Made by a program: the position numbers and the translations under genes. Positions 17,302 through 27,145 of a stretch of DNA of 64,000 nt are shown here, one piece after another. The notes under the pieces were generated by a model, which saw only the letters and a list, made by a program, of their open reading frames with translations, did not search any database and had not been told where the DNA came from. This DNA is from Streptomyces iakyrus (GTDB taxonomy: Bacteria; Actinomycetota; Actinomycetes; Streptomycetales; Streptomycetaceae): assembly GCF_000717055.1 (NCBI RefSeq), contig NZ_JNXI01000027.1:286882-350881 (forward strand), in the 5' to 3' direction. Numbering within the stretch: the first letter of the stretch is position 1; every line of letters begins with the position of its first letter.

Positions 17302-20300
17302 AGCGGTGTCCGCCGTGCGGGAGCGGCCCCCCTGGCTGGTGAGCGTCCGGCGTTCCCGGGACGACAACCCGGTCGGCGCCGGTCTGCTGGTCACCCCCCA
17401 CCACGTGCTGACCTGTGCGCACGTCGTACGGCCGGGCAGCGCGCTCGGTGTGCCCGACGATCCGGTGTACGTCGAGTTCCAGTACGCCCAGGAGCACGGC
17501 GCGATCCCGGCCACCGTCGTGCCCGACGGCTGGCACCCGGCCACCGGGTCCGACTCCGGGGACATAGCGGTGCTGGAACTCGGTGCCCCGGCACCGGCCG
17601 AAGCCGAGCCCGCCCCGCTGCGCACCACCGACCCCGGCACCTGGGACCACCGTTTCCGCGCGTATGGCTACCCCAAGGAGCATCCCCGCCAAGGTGTCCC
17701 CGTCCGGGGCGAGATCATCGGCCATGCCGGCGGCGAGTGGCTGCAGGTGGAGGCGAGCCCGCACACCGGATGGGCACTGGAACAAGGCTTCTCCGGATCC
17801 CCGGTGTGGGACATGAACAGCCAGGGCGTGGTGGGGATGCTCGTCGCCCGTGACTCCGTGTCCAAGGTCGACCGGCGCACGGCCTACGCCATCAAGGTCG
17901 AGACGCTAGTCCGGTACTGGCCCCCGCTCGCCGCGCAGGTACGCGACGCGACGACGGGGGAACTGCGCAACCGGCTGGAGAGCCTGCTGTGGATCCCGCT
18001 GGCCGGGGAGGGGCGGATCCCCCGGATCGGCGAGGTGGACCCGTACGACATCGGTGTCTCGCGATCCAAGTACAGCAACCGTCCGGGCGAGGCACCCTAC
18101 GTGCCGCGGCATCCGCAGGACGGGCAGCTGGACGCCGCCCTCGCCGAGTCCCGGTTCGTCGTGCTGGCCGGCCGCTCCAAGGCCGGCAAGTCCCGCACCC
18201 TGTACGAGGCGTTGCTGCGGACGTCTCCGGGGGCCCGGCTGATCGTGCCGCGTCCCGACGGCCCGGAGCAGCGGGCACTGGACGACCTCAGCCGGCTGAC
18301 GCTGCCGACCGGGCAGGACCCGAGCGTGCTCTGGCTGGACGACCTGCACCGCTACCTGCGGCCCGGCGGTCTGGACCTGCAGATCCTAGACCGGCTGACG
18401 CGCCGGCACCCCGCCGTCACCGTCGTCGCCACCATCCCGGCCAAGCAACGGGCCGCGCTGACGGCCATGGAGAACGACGTCGGCCGTGTGTCCCGGACCG
18501 TTCTCGGCAAGGCGCGCACCGTCGAACTGCCGTCGCGGCTGGGGGCGGCGGACACCGCGGTCGCCCGGGACCTGTATCCGGGCGAGGACTTCGCGGCCCG
18601 CGGCATCGGCGAACTCATGGTGGCCGCCCCCGCCCTGGAACAGCGCTTCGCCGACGGAGCCGAGAGCTGCCCCGCCGGCTGGGCCCTGGTGAAGGCGGCC
18701 ACGGACTGGCAGCGGATGGGCATGACCGAGCCCGTCTCCGAGACCGTGCTGCGCGAGCTCTTCGGCGCCTACCTCGGTGCACACCAACCGCAGTTCGACG
18801 CCAACGACGAGCTGTACCTGACCGGGCTGACCTGGGCCCGCGAACCGGTCGCCGGCGGCATCGCCCTGCTGCACCGCGTCCCCGGCCCGGACGGCGGGCC
18901 CGCGTACGCCGGGTCGCCCTACCTGTCCGAGTACCTGGACACCCGCTCCGACGACCCGTCCGCCGCCGTGCCCCTCCTCGCCTGGGAGCACCTCGCCGAA
19001 CGCCGGCCCGCCGCGGACCTGCTGCACAGCGCGTACGTGGCCCTGATGCGCGAGGAGCCGGAGGTTGCCGAGCGGATGTTCCAGCAGGTCGTGCAGACCA
19101 GTGGAGACCGGGACAGCGCGGCCTGGGCTTCGCTGATGCTCGGTGAGATACACCTCTACCAGGGCGACTTCGCGCGCTCGGCGGCCCTGTTCGACACAGC
19201 GGTCTCCTCGGGAGTGGAGGACGTGGTCCCGCTGGCCCAGGTCGACCTGGCCGGGGTGCTCATGGTCACCGGTGACCGCACGCGGGCGCGAGCCCTGCTG
19301 GAGACCGCCGTGGCCTCCCGGGACCCGCAGGTCTCGCAGATGGCCCAGGTCGGGTTCGCCCGGCTGCTGGCGGAACAGGGCGAGGCGGAACGGGCCGAGG
19401 AACTGCTGGAAGCGGTACTGGCGGCGGGGGACACAGAGGTGGCGACGCTGGCCCAGACCCAGTGGCTTCGCGTGGTGACCGGTGAGGCACGTAACGTACG
19501 AGCGGCCGGACGGACGGGCCGTGAGCGGGTCAAGCCCGGCGCCGGAGCGGGTGCGGCCCGCACCGACTCCGCGGAGCTCGGGGAGCAGCCGTGGGCCCTG
19601 TCCCGGGCCCTCGGAGAGTCGATCGCCGGCCAGATCACCGCTCTGGCCTCGGTGAACCTCGGCGGAATCTACGCCCACCAGGGCAAGCTCGACCGAGCCG
19701 AGGAACTGCTGAAATCGGCGGCCGACAGCGGCGGATACCATGCCGCCCCGCAGGCCCAGTCGGGACTCGGCGAGCTGTACATCCTGCAGGGCAGGTACGC
19801 GGAGGCCGAGGAGATGCTGGAGGCCGTACTGCGCTCCGGGCATCCGCTGCTCGTCCCGGTCGCCCAGGTCGCCCTCGGCATCGCACTGCTCCAGCAAGGC
19901 GACGACGCACGGGCGTTGCCCCTGCTGCGCGAGGTGGCCGAGCTGGGACACCCCGACCAAGGACCGCGGGCGGCCTGTGTCCTCGGCGAGTGGTACACCG
20001 CCCAAGAGGACGCCGGAGCCGCCCGGGAATGGCTGGGCCGCGCGGTCGGTTCCGGCCACCCGGACTGGGCCCACACCGCCCGTGTCGACCTGGCGTTCGT
20101 ACTGGCCACCCAGCAGGACGACCTGGACGAGGCGCGGGAGTTGCTGGCGGAGGTGACCGGGTCCCGGCACCCGGAGCAGGCGCCGCGCGCGGCGGACATC
20201 CTGGGCGAACTCCTGGCGGCCGAAGGCCACGCGCAGGAGGCCGAGGAGGCCTACCGCGTCGCGATCGGCTTCGGGCACCGGGACTGGACGCAGCTGGCCC

Positions 20301-21676
20301 GCATCAACCTGGCCGCCCTGCTCGCGGCCCAGGCGCCGGACACGACCCGGGCACGGGAACTGCTGACGGAGGTGATGCGCTCCGGGCACCCGGATCAGGC
20401 GCCGCGCGCCGGGGACATCCTCGGTGACATCCTGGCGGCTGAGGGCCGGGTCAGGGAGGCCGAGGAGGCCTACCGCGCCGCGATCGACTCCGGTCACGGC
20501 GAGTGGTCGCTGATCGCCCGGCTCGACCTCGCCGTCATGCTCGCCGACAACGAGGACTTCTCCCGGGCGGAGAGCCTGTTGCGTGTGGTCGCCGAGTCGG
20601 ACAACGCCACCGCCGTGGCTTGGGCGACCACCCTGCTCGGCATGGTCCACGTGCACGGCGGCCGACGCGCCGAGGGCCTGCGTCACCTGCGGCAGGCGGG
20701 CGAGACGGGCGAGGTGCCCGTGGCTCAGATGGCCCGGTTCCAGCTGGCGAAGTTCCTGCTCGACGACGGAGAGAACGACGACGCCCGGGAACTGCTGCGG
20801 TCCGTGGTCGAGGACCAGCCTTCGGACGTCACCGAGGTCGCCCGCGCCTACCTCTGCGTGCTCCTGCTGCGTGAAGGATCCACCGCGGCCGCCGAGGAAC
20901 TCCTACTCGGCGTGGAACGCTCGGGCGACGCGGAGGCGATCGCCGTGGCCTACCTCGGCATGGGCGAGTACCTGCTGGACGTCGGCGAGGTACAGGCCGC
21001 CGGAGAACTCCTCGAGGGCGCGCTCAGCGTGGCGGATCCGGAGACCGCGCCCCGGGCTGGCGCCCTGCTCGGCGTCGTACGGCGTTCCGACAACGAACTA
21101 GAAGAGGCTCGGCGTTTGTTGTCCGACGCGCTGGACACCGGGGACCCGGACGTCGAACCGCTGGCGAGACGGTATCTGGGCAGCACTCTGTTCCGTATGC
21201 GCCTGCTGCGAGAGGCGGAGGAGGTCCTGCTGCCGCTGGCCCGTTCAGATGACGGCGAGCACCGCCTGCAGGCACTCCGATTGCTGGGGCAGGTGCTGGT
21301 CGCGGACGGCAGGCCGGAGGAGGCCTGTCCGTGGTTCGAGGAGGCCATCGCGTGCGGCGATCCGGAGACGGAGTCCGCCTCCCGTTACGACTTCGCCGAG
21401 TTGCTGCTCAGCATGGGGCAGCGGGAGCGCGCCCGGGAGGTGTGGGCGCCGGAGGTGTCCGAGGAGGACGAACCGGCGCAGGCCCGGCCCGGCCTCCGCC
21501 CCCTGGAGGAGTCCGTCGCCACGACCGAGGCGGCGAAGCCGCCCGGGCCCGCCCAGCATCCGCTGCCTGCGGCCGTGCTGTCGCTGCTGGGCGACGTGGC
21601 GTCCGCGGAGGGAGACGAGGACGAGGCCCGGTACTGGTATGGGCTCGCTCAGCCCCACACCGGGCCCTCCTCATGA
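17294..21676 (+). CDS. Trypsin-like peptidase / P-loop NTPase / TPR fusion protein
   Basis: 1460 residues from GTG 17294, overlapping Trypco1. Residues 1-220 are a trypsin-like serine protease with H43 (LTCAHVV), D90 (SGDIAVL) and S167 (GFSGSP), so the triad is complete; no signal peptide, hence cytosolic. A P-loop NTPase follows: Walker A GRSKAGKS at 293-300 and Walker B VLWLDDLH with D349/D350, resembling STAND or AAA-like sensor ATPases. From about 560 to the end there are more than twenty TPR/SEL1-like repeats (for example ARSAALFDTAVSSG, RYAEAEEMLEAVLRSGH), some nearly identical, such as the repeats around 20155 and 20385. The plan is sensor (TPR), switch (NTPase), executioner (protease). 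Its 3' end overlaps the reverse SLATT-like gene by 6 bases. Confidence 0.8.
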   Translation: MSEAVSAVRERPPWLVSVRRSRDDNPVGAGLLVTPHHVLTCAHVVRPGSALGVPDDPVYVEFQYAQEHGAIPATVVPDGWHPATGSDSGDIAVLELGAPAPAEAEPAPLRTTDPGTWDHRFRAYGYPKEHPRQGVPVRGEIIGHAGGEWLQVEASPHTGWALEQGFSGSPVWDMNSQGVVGMLVARDSVSKVDRRTAYAIKVETLVRYWPPLAAQVRDATTGELRNRLESLLWIPLAGEGRIPRIGEVDPYDIGVSRSKYSNRPGEAPYVPRHPQDGQLDAALAESRFVVLAGRSKAGKSRTLYEALLRTSPGARLIVPRPDGPEQRALDDLSRLTLPTGQDPSVLWLDDLHRYLRPGGLDLQILDRLTRRHPAVTVVATIPAKQRAALTAMENDVGRVSRTVLGKARTVELPSRLGAADTAVARDLYPGEDFAARGIGELMVAAPALEQRFADGAESCPAGWALVKAATDWQRMGMTEPVSETVLRELFGAYLGAHQPQFDANDELYLTGLTWAREPVAGGIALLHRVPGPDGGPAYAGSPYLSEYLDTRSDDPSAAVPLLAWEHLAERRPAADLLHSAYVALMREEPEVAERMFQQVVQTSGDRDSAAWASLMLGEIHLYQGDFARSAALFDTAVSSGVEDVVPLAQVDLAGVLMVTGDRTRARALLETAVASRDPQVSQMAQVGFARLLAEQGEAERAEELLEAVLAAGDTEVATLAQTQWLRVVTGEARNVRAAGRTGRERVKPGAGAGAARTDSAELGEQPWALSRALGESIAGQITALASVNLGGIYAHQGKLDRAEELLKSAADSGGYHAAPQAQSGLGELYILQGRYAEAEEMLEAVLRSGHPLLVPVAQVALGIALLQQGDDARALPLLREVAELGHPDQGPRAACVLGEWYTAQEDAGAAREWLGRAVGSGHPDWAHTARVDLAFVLATQQDDLDEARELLAEVTGSRHPEQAPRAADILGELLAAEGHAQEAEEAYRVAIGFGHRDWTQLARINLAALLAAQAPDTTRARELLTEVMRSGHPDQAPRAGDILGDILAAEGRVREAEEAYRAAIDSGHGEWSLIARLDLAVMLADNEDFSRAESLLRVVAESDNATAVAWATTLLGMVHVHGGRRAEGLRHLRQAGETGEVPVAQMARFQLAKFLLDDGENDDARELLRSVVEDQPSDVTEVARAYLCVLLLREGSTAAAEELLLGVERSGDAEAIAVAYLGMGEYLLDVGEVQAAGELLEGALSVADPETAPRAGALLGVVRRSDNELEEARRLLSDALDTGDPDVEPLARRYLGSTLFRMRLLREAEEVLLPLARSDDGEHRLQALRLLGQVLVADGRPEEACPWFEEAIACGDPETESASRYDFAELLLSMGQRERAREVWAPEVSEEDEPAQARPGLRPLEESVATTEAAKPPGPAQHPLPAAVLSLLGDVASAEGDEDEARYWYGLAQPHTGPSS

Positions 21677-22123
21677 ACCGCCGGGCAGTGAGTTGCTGAA
21701 CGCGCTCACCCCGGGGATGCCCCGTTCCAAGGACCGCACCTTGAACAAGTCCTCGTAGATCCGGTGCAGAGCCCCGGCCTGTTCGCCGGCCGGAAGCAGG
21801 GCCGCCTGGTCCACCCGGTCGAGCAGGACGGCGTAGCGCGAGCGCATGTTCAGGTGCCACCGCCAGCGTGCGCCGAAGTCCAGGGCGCGGGCCACCGCGA
21901 TGAGGAACGTGGCCACGCCCGCCGCCACACGGGCCCAGGTGGAGTAGTCCACCGGCAGCACGGTCGCCACCGTCGTGGCGGCCATGGCTGCCATCGTGCT
22001 GCCGTTGTGCAGCAGCGAGTCGCGTTTACCGCCGTGTGGTCGCATCGCCAGCTTGATACTGGTGGTCAGACGGGCCCTCTGCTCGGAGAGGTCCTGCGCG
22101 GCGGGCTCGGATGCGTCGGGCAA
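21671..22123 (-). CDS. Two-transmembrane SLATT-like membrane protein
   Basis: 150 residues. TTG 22123 is chosen: GGAGG (22133-22137, + strand CCTCC) lies 9 bases upstream, inside the end of the caspase gene, and no in-frame ATG has a site. An N-terminal helix (LSEQRARLTTSIKLAM) leads to two hydrophobic helices (TMAAMAATTVATVLPV and VAAGVATFLIAVARALDF) and a long C-terminal amphipathic helix. This is the order of SLATT domains, proposed membrane-disrupting effectors in nucleotide-signal defence systems. Only 5 bases separate it from the caspase gene, so the two form an operon. Assignment is by architecture, not by catalytic motif. Confidence 0.6.
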   Translation of the reverse strand: MPDASEPAAQDLSEQRARLTTSIKLAMRPHGGKRDSLLHNGSTMAAMAATTVATVLPVDYSTWARVAAGVATFLIAVARALDFGARWRWHLNMRSRYAVLLDRVDQAALLPAGEQAGALHRIYEDLFKVRSLERGIPGVSAFSNSLPGGS

Positions 22124-22128
22124 AGGGG

Positions 22129-24960
22129 TCAGCCTCCATCCAGCCGGTTGAGGAACGCACGCGTGGCCAGGGTGACGGTGTGTGTGGGGCCCAGCACCCG
22201 CGTCTGGTCGTTCGCGACCTGCCGCAGCAGGGCAAGGGCCTCGGACCGCCGGTGTGCGCGCAGCAGGTGTACGGCGTAGTTGCTGCGGACCGTGAGGACG
22301 TCGGGGTGCTCGTCGCCGTAGACCCGCTCCATCGCGGACACGAGCTCCGCCGACTGGGCGAGAGCCTCCTCGTGGCGCCCACACTCCGCCGTAAGCTCGA
22401 CCAGGTTGGCCCGGGCCGTGAGGACGTGCCGGTCGTGTGCCGGAAGGCGCGCGGCCATCTCGGGCACGAGTTCGGCGAGGGCGCTGCGTGCCTCCTCCTG
22501 CCTGCCTTCCTGCTTCAATCGGTAGGTGATGTTCAGCCGCAGCAGGAGCACGCGCGCGTCACCGGCCCCCAGCACCCTGGTGGCGGTGGGCAGCATCTCC
22601 TCCAGGTAGGTCCGGCCGAGGGCCGGATCCCGCGTGCCGATCAGCCAGGCGACGGTCTGCTGGGCTCCGAGCGTGTCGGCGTGCGCGGGCCCGTGGACCT
22701 GCTGCACGTCGGACACGAGCGCGTGAGCCTGCTCGAGGCGCTCGTCGAGGTCGCCCCCGTCGTCCCACCGGATGAGGTCGTGGCGCACAGCGAGCGTCGC
22801 GGTGTGACGTGGTCCGAGCGCCGCCCGGCAGTCGTCGGCCAGTCGGCGTGCGAGGGCAAGCGCCTCGGCCCGCCGCCCCGTCGCCTCGGTGCAGCCGCTC
22901 AGCTGGTGACGGGCCGTCAGGGACTCCGCGCTTCGCTCACCGAAAGCGTCGGTGAGGCGTGGCAGCCACGCACTCCAACGGGCCAGGTTGTCGGCGGGGC
23001 GGGCCGCGGTGCGGCACTGCAGCCCGTGCAGTACGGCCTTTTGCCGGCCGGCCCGCCACAGATGCTCGGGCTCCGCCGCCAGGGCGTAGTCGAACGGCTG
23101 GGTCCCGTGACCCTGTGTCTGGTGCGGCACACGGGCGTGCAGCACATCGGCCAGCGCGCCGTGCCCGTCGGTCACGCGGACCCGGCGGGACGGGGGCAGC
23201 GGTTCCTCGGTGCCGTCCGGCGCCGGTGGGCCCATGAGGTCCTCGAACAGGTCCAGGTCGTCACCCGAGGTGAGGTGTTCGACGAGCAGGGCGTGGAAGA
23301 AGCCCACGAGTTCCTCGTCCGTGCCCGCTGCGGAGCGCACGAGCAGTCCCTGGAGTCGCACCAGGACGTCTCGCACCAAGTGGGCGGGCTCCGGTCCCGC
23401 CAGCAAGCGGACGGCCTCCATGAGGAGGGACATCGGCAGCACGGGCCCCGGACCCGCGGCCGCCAGTACGGTCAGCACCGCGTCGAGGAGCGGGTCGCCC
23501 CGGTCCGGACGGGTCCTCGCCGCATCGAGGGATCGGTCGAACGCCGCGCCGAGGGAGCTCGGCAGGTCGTCCGCCGTTTCCAGAGCGCCGGCTACGTCCG
23601 CGTAGGTGCGTGCGGCCAGCCAGTTGCCGTCGGCGCGGTCCAGGATGGTCGCGTGCAGGTGCGGGGGCACCCCGCGCTCGGTGAGGTAGGAGGCCAGCTC
23701 GGCGCGGGTGGCGGTGCCGAGGGGGAACTCCCGGGCACCGTGCGGCAGTCGCGCCCCGGTCCGTGCGGTGACCAGGAGGGACACATGCTCCAGCCGCGGA
23801 TCCGACGCCAGGTCGTCCAAACCCGCCAGCACCGGATCGTGCGCGGTGGCGCTCAACTGGTCGAGCCCGTCGACGACCACGCGTGCCGGTTGCCCGAGGA
23901 GGGCGAGGGGGCCGAGGACCTGGGCGTGCAGCGCGTCGAGGCCGGCCAGCACCGCGTCGGGCGTGGTCTGCCGGAACGTGCTGACAGCCGCCGGGAAGCC
24001 TGGCAGTCGGCGAAGGTCACGGGCCAGTTCCTCGGCGAAGGTCTCGGGCGTCGTCGCAGCGGTCACGACGGCCACCGCGTCGTGCTGCGCGGCCTGCGAG
24101 GCGACGAACGCCGACTTGCCCTGGCCGGCGGGCGCGGTGACCGCCACGGCGCGATGGCCGTCGAGTTGCCCGGCCAGCGTGTCGGCTCCGGCGGTCGGCC
24201 GGTACCAGGTGAGCAGGTCGGCCAGCTGCTCGATGCCGCGGCGGGCCCGTGAGGCGTTCAGGGCCAGCCACAACGAGGGGTCGTTGTAGGAGACTTCGGT
24301 TCCGCGGTCGTAGACCCGATGGGACGGGTGCTGGGCGCGTAGCTGCCCGCACAGCAGGGGCAGCGCCGAGTGCGCGGTGAGGAAGGCCCGGGGCGTTCCG
24401 GTCCCGCTGCGCATGAGCCGGGCGAGGGCCGCGGTGAAGGCGCAGGCGAACGCGGCGCCGGAACCGGTGGAGACGAGCACCTCGAATCGCTTCCCTGTGC
24501 TTCGAGCGATGTCCTTGAAGACGTCCCCAAGCACGGTCAGGACGTGCCCGGACTCACAGGCGTCGAGTACCAGGACGAGCCCGTCGAGGTGCGGATGTTC
24601 CAGGAGCAGGTCGGTGAACGACTTCCCGAGCGCGTACGCCGACTCCGGCTTGCCGACCGACGACTTCCGGGTCATCAGGTGGAAGTCCGAAGCGGTCGCG
24701 AATCCGTGCCCGGTGAAGGCGACGAACAGCGTCGCGCCGTCCGCCGAGGCCCGGGCGACGGCGGTGCGCAGGCCCTCCTCCAGGGCGGAGGCGTCGGGAT
24801 CGAGCAGGAGCGAGGTGCCGTCGGGAAGAGCCGGCCGGCAACCGCCCAGGGCCAGGTCCCGGAACACCGCGTCGAGATCGGTGACCGCCCGGCCCAGACG
24901 CGAGAGGTGCTCCTGTGTGTCGCACTGCGACCCCACCAGCAGACACCGCCGTTCCCCCAT
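22129..24960 (-). CDS. Caspase-like peptidase / P-loop NTPase / TPR protein
   Basis: 943 residues starting at ATG 24960, with only a weak site upstream. Residues 1-230 are a caspase-fold peptidase (C14): the N-terminal MGERRCLLVGSQ strand, catalytic H85 in AFTGHG and C135 in LVLDACESG. The NTPase has Walker A APAGQGKS (276-283) and Walker B VVVDGLDQL from 361, like STAND NTPases. The C-terminal third carries TPR-type helices (AVRHDLIRWDDGGDLDERLE, LGAGDARVLLLRLN, HEEALAQSAELVSAM). The order protease, switch, repeat sensor mirrors the trypsin protein nearby, which suggests parallel executioners. It is co-transcribed with the SLATT-like gene and divergent from the hydrolase gene. Confidence 0.8.
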   Translation of the reverse strand: MGERRCLLVGSQCDTQEHLSRLGRAVTDLDAVFRDLALGGCRPALPDGTSLLLDPDASALEEGLRTAVARASADGATLFVAFTGHGFATASDFHLMTRKSSVGKPESAYALGKSFTDLLLEHPHLDGLVLVLDACESGHVLTVLGDVFKDIARSTGKRFEVLVSTGSGAAFACAFTAALARLMRSGTGTPRAFLTAHSALPLLCGQLRAQHPSHRVYDRGTEVSYNDPSLWLALNASRARRGIEQLADLLTWYRPTAGADTLAGQLDGHRAVAVTAPAGQGKSAFVASQAAQHDAVAVVTAATTPETFAEELARDLRRLPGFPAAVSTFRQTTPDAVLAGLDALHAQVLGPLALLGQPARVVVDGLDQLSATAHDPVLAGLDDLASDPRLEHVSLLVTARTGARLPHGAREFPLGTATRAELASYLTERGVPPHLHATILDRADGNWLAARTYADVAGALETADDLPSSLGAAFDRSLDAARTRPDRGDPLLDAVLTVLAAAGPGPVLPMSLLMEAVRLLAGPEPAHLVRDVLVRLQGLLVRSAAGTDEELVGFFHALLVEHLTSGDDLDLFEDLMGPPAPDGTEEPLPPSRRVRVTDGHGALADVLHARVPHQTQGHGTQPFDYALAAEPEHLWRAGRQKAVLHGLQCRTAARPADNLARWSAWLPRLTDAFGERSAESLTARHQLSGCTEATGRRAEALALARRLADDCRAALGPRHTATLAVRHDLIRWDDGGDLDERLEQAHALVSDVQQVHGPAHADTLGAQQTVAWLIGTRDPALGRTYLEEMLPTATRVLGAGDARVLLLRLNITYRLKQEGRQEEARSALAELVPEMAARLPAHDRHVLTARANLVELTAECGRHEEALAQSAELVSAMERVYGDEHPDVLTVRSNYAVHLLRAHRRSEALALLRQVANDQTRVLGPTHTVTLATRAFLNRLDGG

Positions 24961-25040
24961 GGGAGGAAGCCTGCCATGTGAGGATGGGGTGTGTCAGCGG
25001 GTTGGCGACGCGGGCGCGATCACCAAGGGGGGAAGGGCAC
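24961..25040. promoter_or_regulatory. 80-base divergent promoter region, caspase gene and hydrolase gene
   Basis: This short gap holds the divergent starts of the caspase-like gene (reverse) and the alpha/beta hydrolase gene (forward). GGGGGGAAGG just before ATG 25041 is the ribosome binding site. The shared region suggests joint control; no palindrome was recognised. Confidence 0.4.
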
Positions 25041-26009
25041 ATGGCCGAGATCGTCCTCGTACATGGGATCGACCATGAACAGAGTGTCGCCGGGACACTG
25101 GAGTCCGAGTGGCTGTCCGCCCTGGCGCACGGACTCACCAAGATCAGCCGGGAGGACCTCGCGACGAGCGTGTGGCACCGTGGCCTGCCGGGTGCCGTCG
25201 ATGTCCGGATGGCCTTCTACGGGGACGTCTTCCTCTCCCCGGAGGGGGAGGGGCTGACCGCGGAGGAACAACAGGAGATCGAGCGGCGCCTCATCCTCCG
25301 GGACGAAGCGACCTCGCGGTACGTCCTCGAGAACGCCGCCACCAGGTCGACCGATCCCGGACAGCGTGCCATCGCCGCGCGGGAACTCGACAGGCTCCGC
25401 GGGACCCCGCCGGAGCCCATGGGAGTCAGGTCCGCGACCCGCGCCGTGACCCACGCTCTGCTGCGCCTGCCGTACTTCGGCGACGCGGCCCTGTCGGCGC
25501 TCGGCGCCGCCAAGCCGCCGGTCCGCCAGATCTCCCGGTACTTCGGTGAGGCGCGGATCAGACGCGACGTGCTGGACCGGGTGCACAAGTACCTGGACGC
25601 GGGCACCAAGGTGGTGATCGGGCACTCCCTCGGCTGCGTCGTCGCCTACGAGGCGCTCTGGGAGCGAGCGGACGCCGGCCACAGTAAGGGGCCCGAACTC
25701 CTCCTCACCCTCGGCTCTCCGCTCGGCATCCACCCCGTCCGCCGTCAGCTGGCGCGCCGGCCCTACGGGCCCCCGACGGGACTGCGCCGCTGGGCGAACT
25801 TCGCGGATCCGGACGACATCGTCGCCGCGCACCATGACCACACGAAGCTTTTCCCCGATCCGCACCACCACGACCCGGACCGCCGGACCGAGATGACTGC
25901 CAAGCCGGTCACCGTGGACAACGGAAGCTCCCCGCACACCGGAACCCACTACCTCGTCAAGAAGGGATGCGCTCTACGGATCGCCGAGGCCCTCGACACC
26001 CGGCGCTGA
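25041..26009 (+). CDS. Alpha/beta hydrolase (lipase/esterase-like), putative effector
   Basis: 322 residues; ATG 25041 with GGGGGGAAGG upstream. The first strand is IVLVHG, a typical oxyanion-loop entry. The nucleophile elbow is GHSLG with S196; candidates for the acid are the Asp residues in FADPDD and the base is a His in PHTGTHYLV near the C-terminus. A helical insertion of about 120 residues lies before the elbow. There is no signal peptide, so the substrate is intracellular; membrane lipid is one option. It is divergent from the caspase/SLATT operon, and as the last intact gene of the block it is probably part of it, though it could be independent. Confidence 0.65.
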   Translation: MAEIVLVHGIDHEQSVAGTLESEWLSALAHGLTKISREDLATSVWHRGLPGAVDVRMAFYGDVFLSPEGEGLTAEEQQEIERRLILRDEATSRYVLENAATRSTDPGQRAIAARELDRLRGTPPEPMGVRSATRAVTHALLRLPYFGDAALSALGAAKPPVRQISRYFGEARIRRDVLDRVHKYLDAGTKVVIGHSLGCVVAYEALWERADAGHSKGPELLLTLGSPLGIHPVRRQLARRPYGPPTGLRRWANFADPDDIVAAHHDHTKLFPDPHHHDPDRRTEMTAKPVTVDNGSSPHTGTHYLVKKGCALRIAEALDTRR

Positions 26010-26013
26010 CACA

Positions 26014-27145
26014 TCACGGCCGCGGCGAGCCGCACTCCGGGACGTCCGGCAGCCGGTTGTCCGGCGAGTCGATGCAGAGGGTGGAGATGTACCCGCCGTA
26101 CTGAGGCAGGAAGGCCCACCACTCGCCGCTGCAAGCCGGCACGGCGACCACCTGGCCACGGGTCCGGCAGCCGACCAACACCTCGACACCGGCCGGAAGT
26201 TGCGTGATCAGGGCGTCTCCCATGGACGGGCCCTCGCGGACGTGCACGAACTCGCCCCGGGTGCCGTGCCACGTCCCCGCGGGCAGCACCGCGCCCGGCA
26301 CGCTCAGCGACCGCGTGAGCCGGCCGAGGTCGGTGTACGCCTTGCCGTACGACGTCCCCACCGGATGCAGCGTCAGCACGGCCATGATCGCGCGGTCGTC
26401 CGCGCCCACCGTGCCGGTGGTGTGCAGCGCGGGCGCGTGAGCTCCACGTCCGCGACGGCACCGGCACGGGGGCGGCGGCCGGTCCCGCCGCGGCCTGTGC
26501 GCCCGCCGCGAACGCCCCCGACCAGCCCTGCTTCACCGCCCAGGGCCGCTCTAACGCCCCGGCGATGTCGAAGTGCTGGTCGAAGTGGTCCGAGGCGCGG
26601 CGTGTCGAGCGGCGCAGGCTGTCCATGACGAAGTCCCGCACGGGTGCGGGTGCCTTCTCCAGGACGTGGCGGTAGATCGTCACGGTGTCCCGGGCCGAAA
26701 GCGCGGTGTAGCCCCAGTACCGTTCGTGACCGGCGGGCGGTGGCGCGCAGGTCCAGCCGGGCCGACATCCGGTCGATGATCGCCGAGCCGCCGCACGTCG
26801 CCCAGTAGTGGCTGGCTGCCGCGTCGTCACTGCTGCGCAGCATTGGATCCAGCCGGGCCAGGTCGGCCTCGGGGATGGTGTAGCCGGGGCCCGGTCCCAC
26901 AGGAAGTCCAGGGCCAGCAGCAGTTTGACGACAGAGGCGGACCGGAACCGGGCGCTCGCGTCGATATGCTCGGTGAACGTGCCCGTCCGGCGGTCGAAGA
27001 CGGCTGCTCCGGCGGTGACGCCGTCCGGTACTTCGGCGGTCCGGGCGGCCGCCCCCGGCCGGGGGTTCGCCGCCGCGCCGCCCGGAAGACGCGTGACCGC
27101 TGCGACGGTCGAGGGCGCGGCGGCTCCACGGAGGAGTCTGCGCAT
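26014..27145 (-). pseudogene. Serine hydrolase (beta-lactamase/DD-peptidase-like) pseudogene with several frameshifts
   Basis: A good start (ATG 27145 after AGGAAGGA) opens a protein with a Pro/Ala-rich exported N-terminus, then FRSASVVKLLLALDFLWDR, holding the SxxK nucleophile of serine beta-lactamase-like hydrolases. The frame is lost near 26890. The homologous text continues in a second frame (YTIPEADLARLDPMLRSSDD), returns near 26740 to the first (ERYWGYTALSARDTVTIY), and the last 130 codons (VLTLHPVGTSYGKAYTDLGR) are in a third frame. At least three shifts are needed, so the gene is dead unless the assembly is faulty. The C-terminal part, to PEGS-like EWWAFLPQYGGYIST, looks like a conserved wall-associated domain. 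Confidence 0.65.

Noticed and set aside
18386..20686. Long reverse ORF opposite the trypsin/TPR gene
   Set aside because: Low-complexity His/Gly/Gln-rich antisense text that follows the TPR repeats; not a gene.
22111..24252. Long + strand ORF opposite the caspase gene
   Set aside because: Antisense shadow; the reverse strand has clear caspase, NTPase and TPR motifs.
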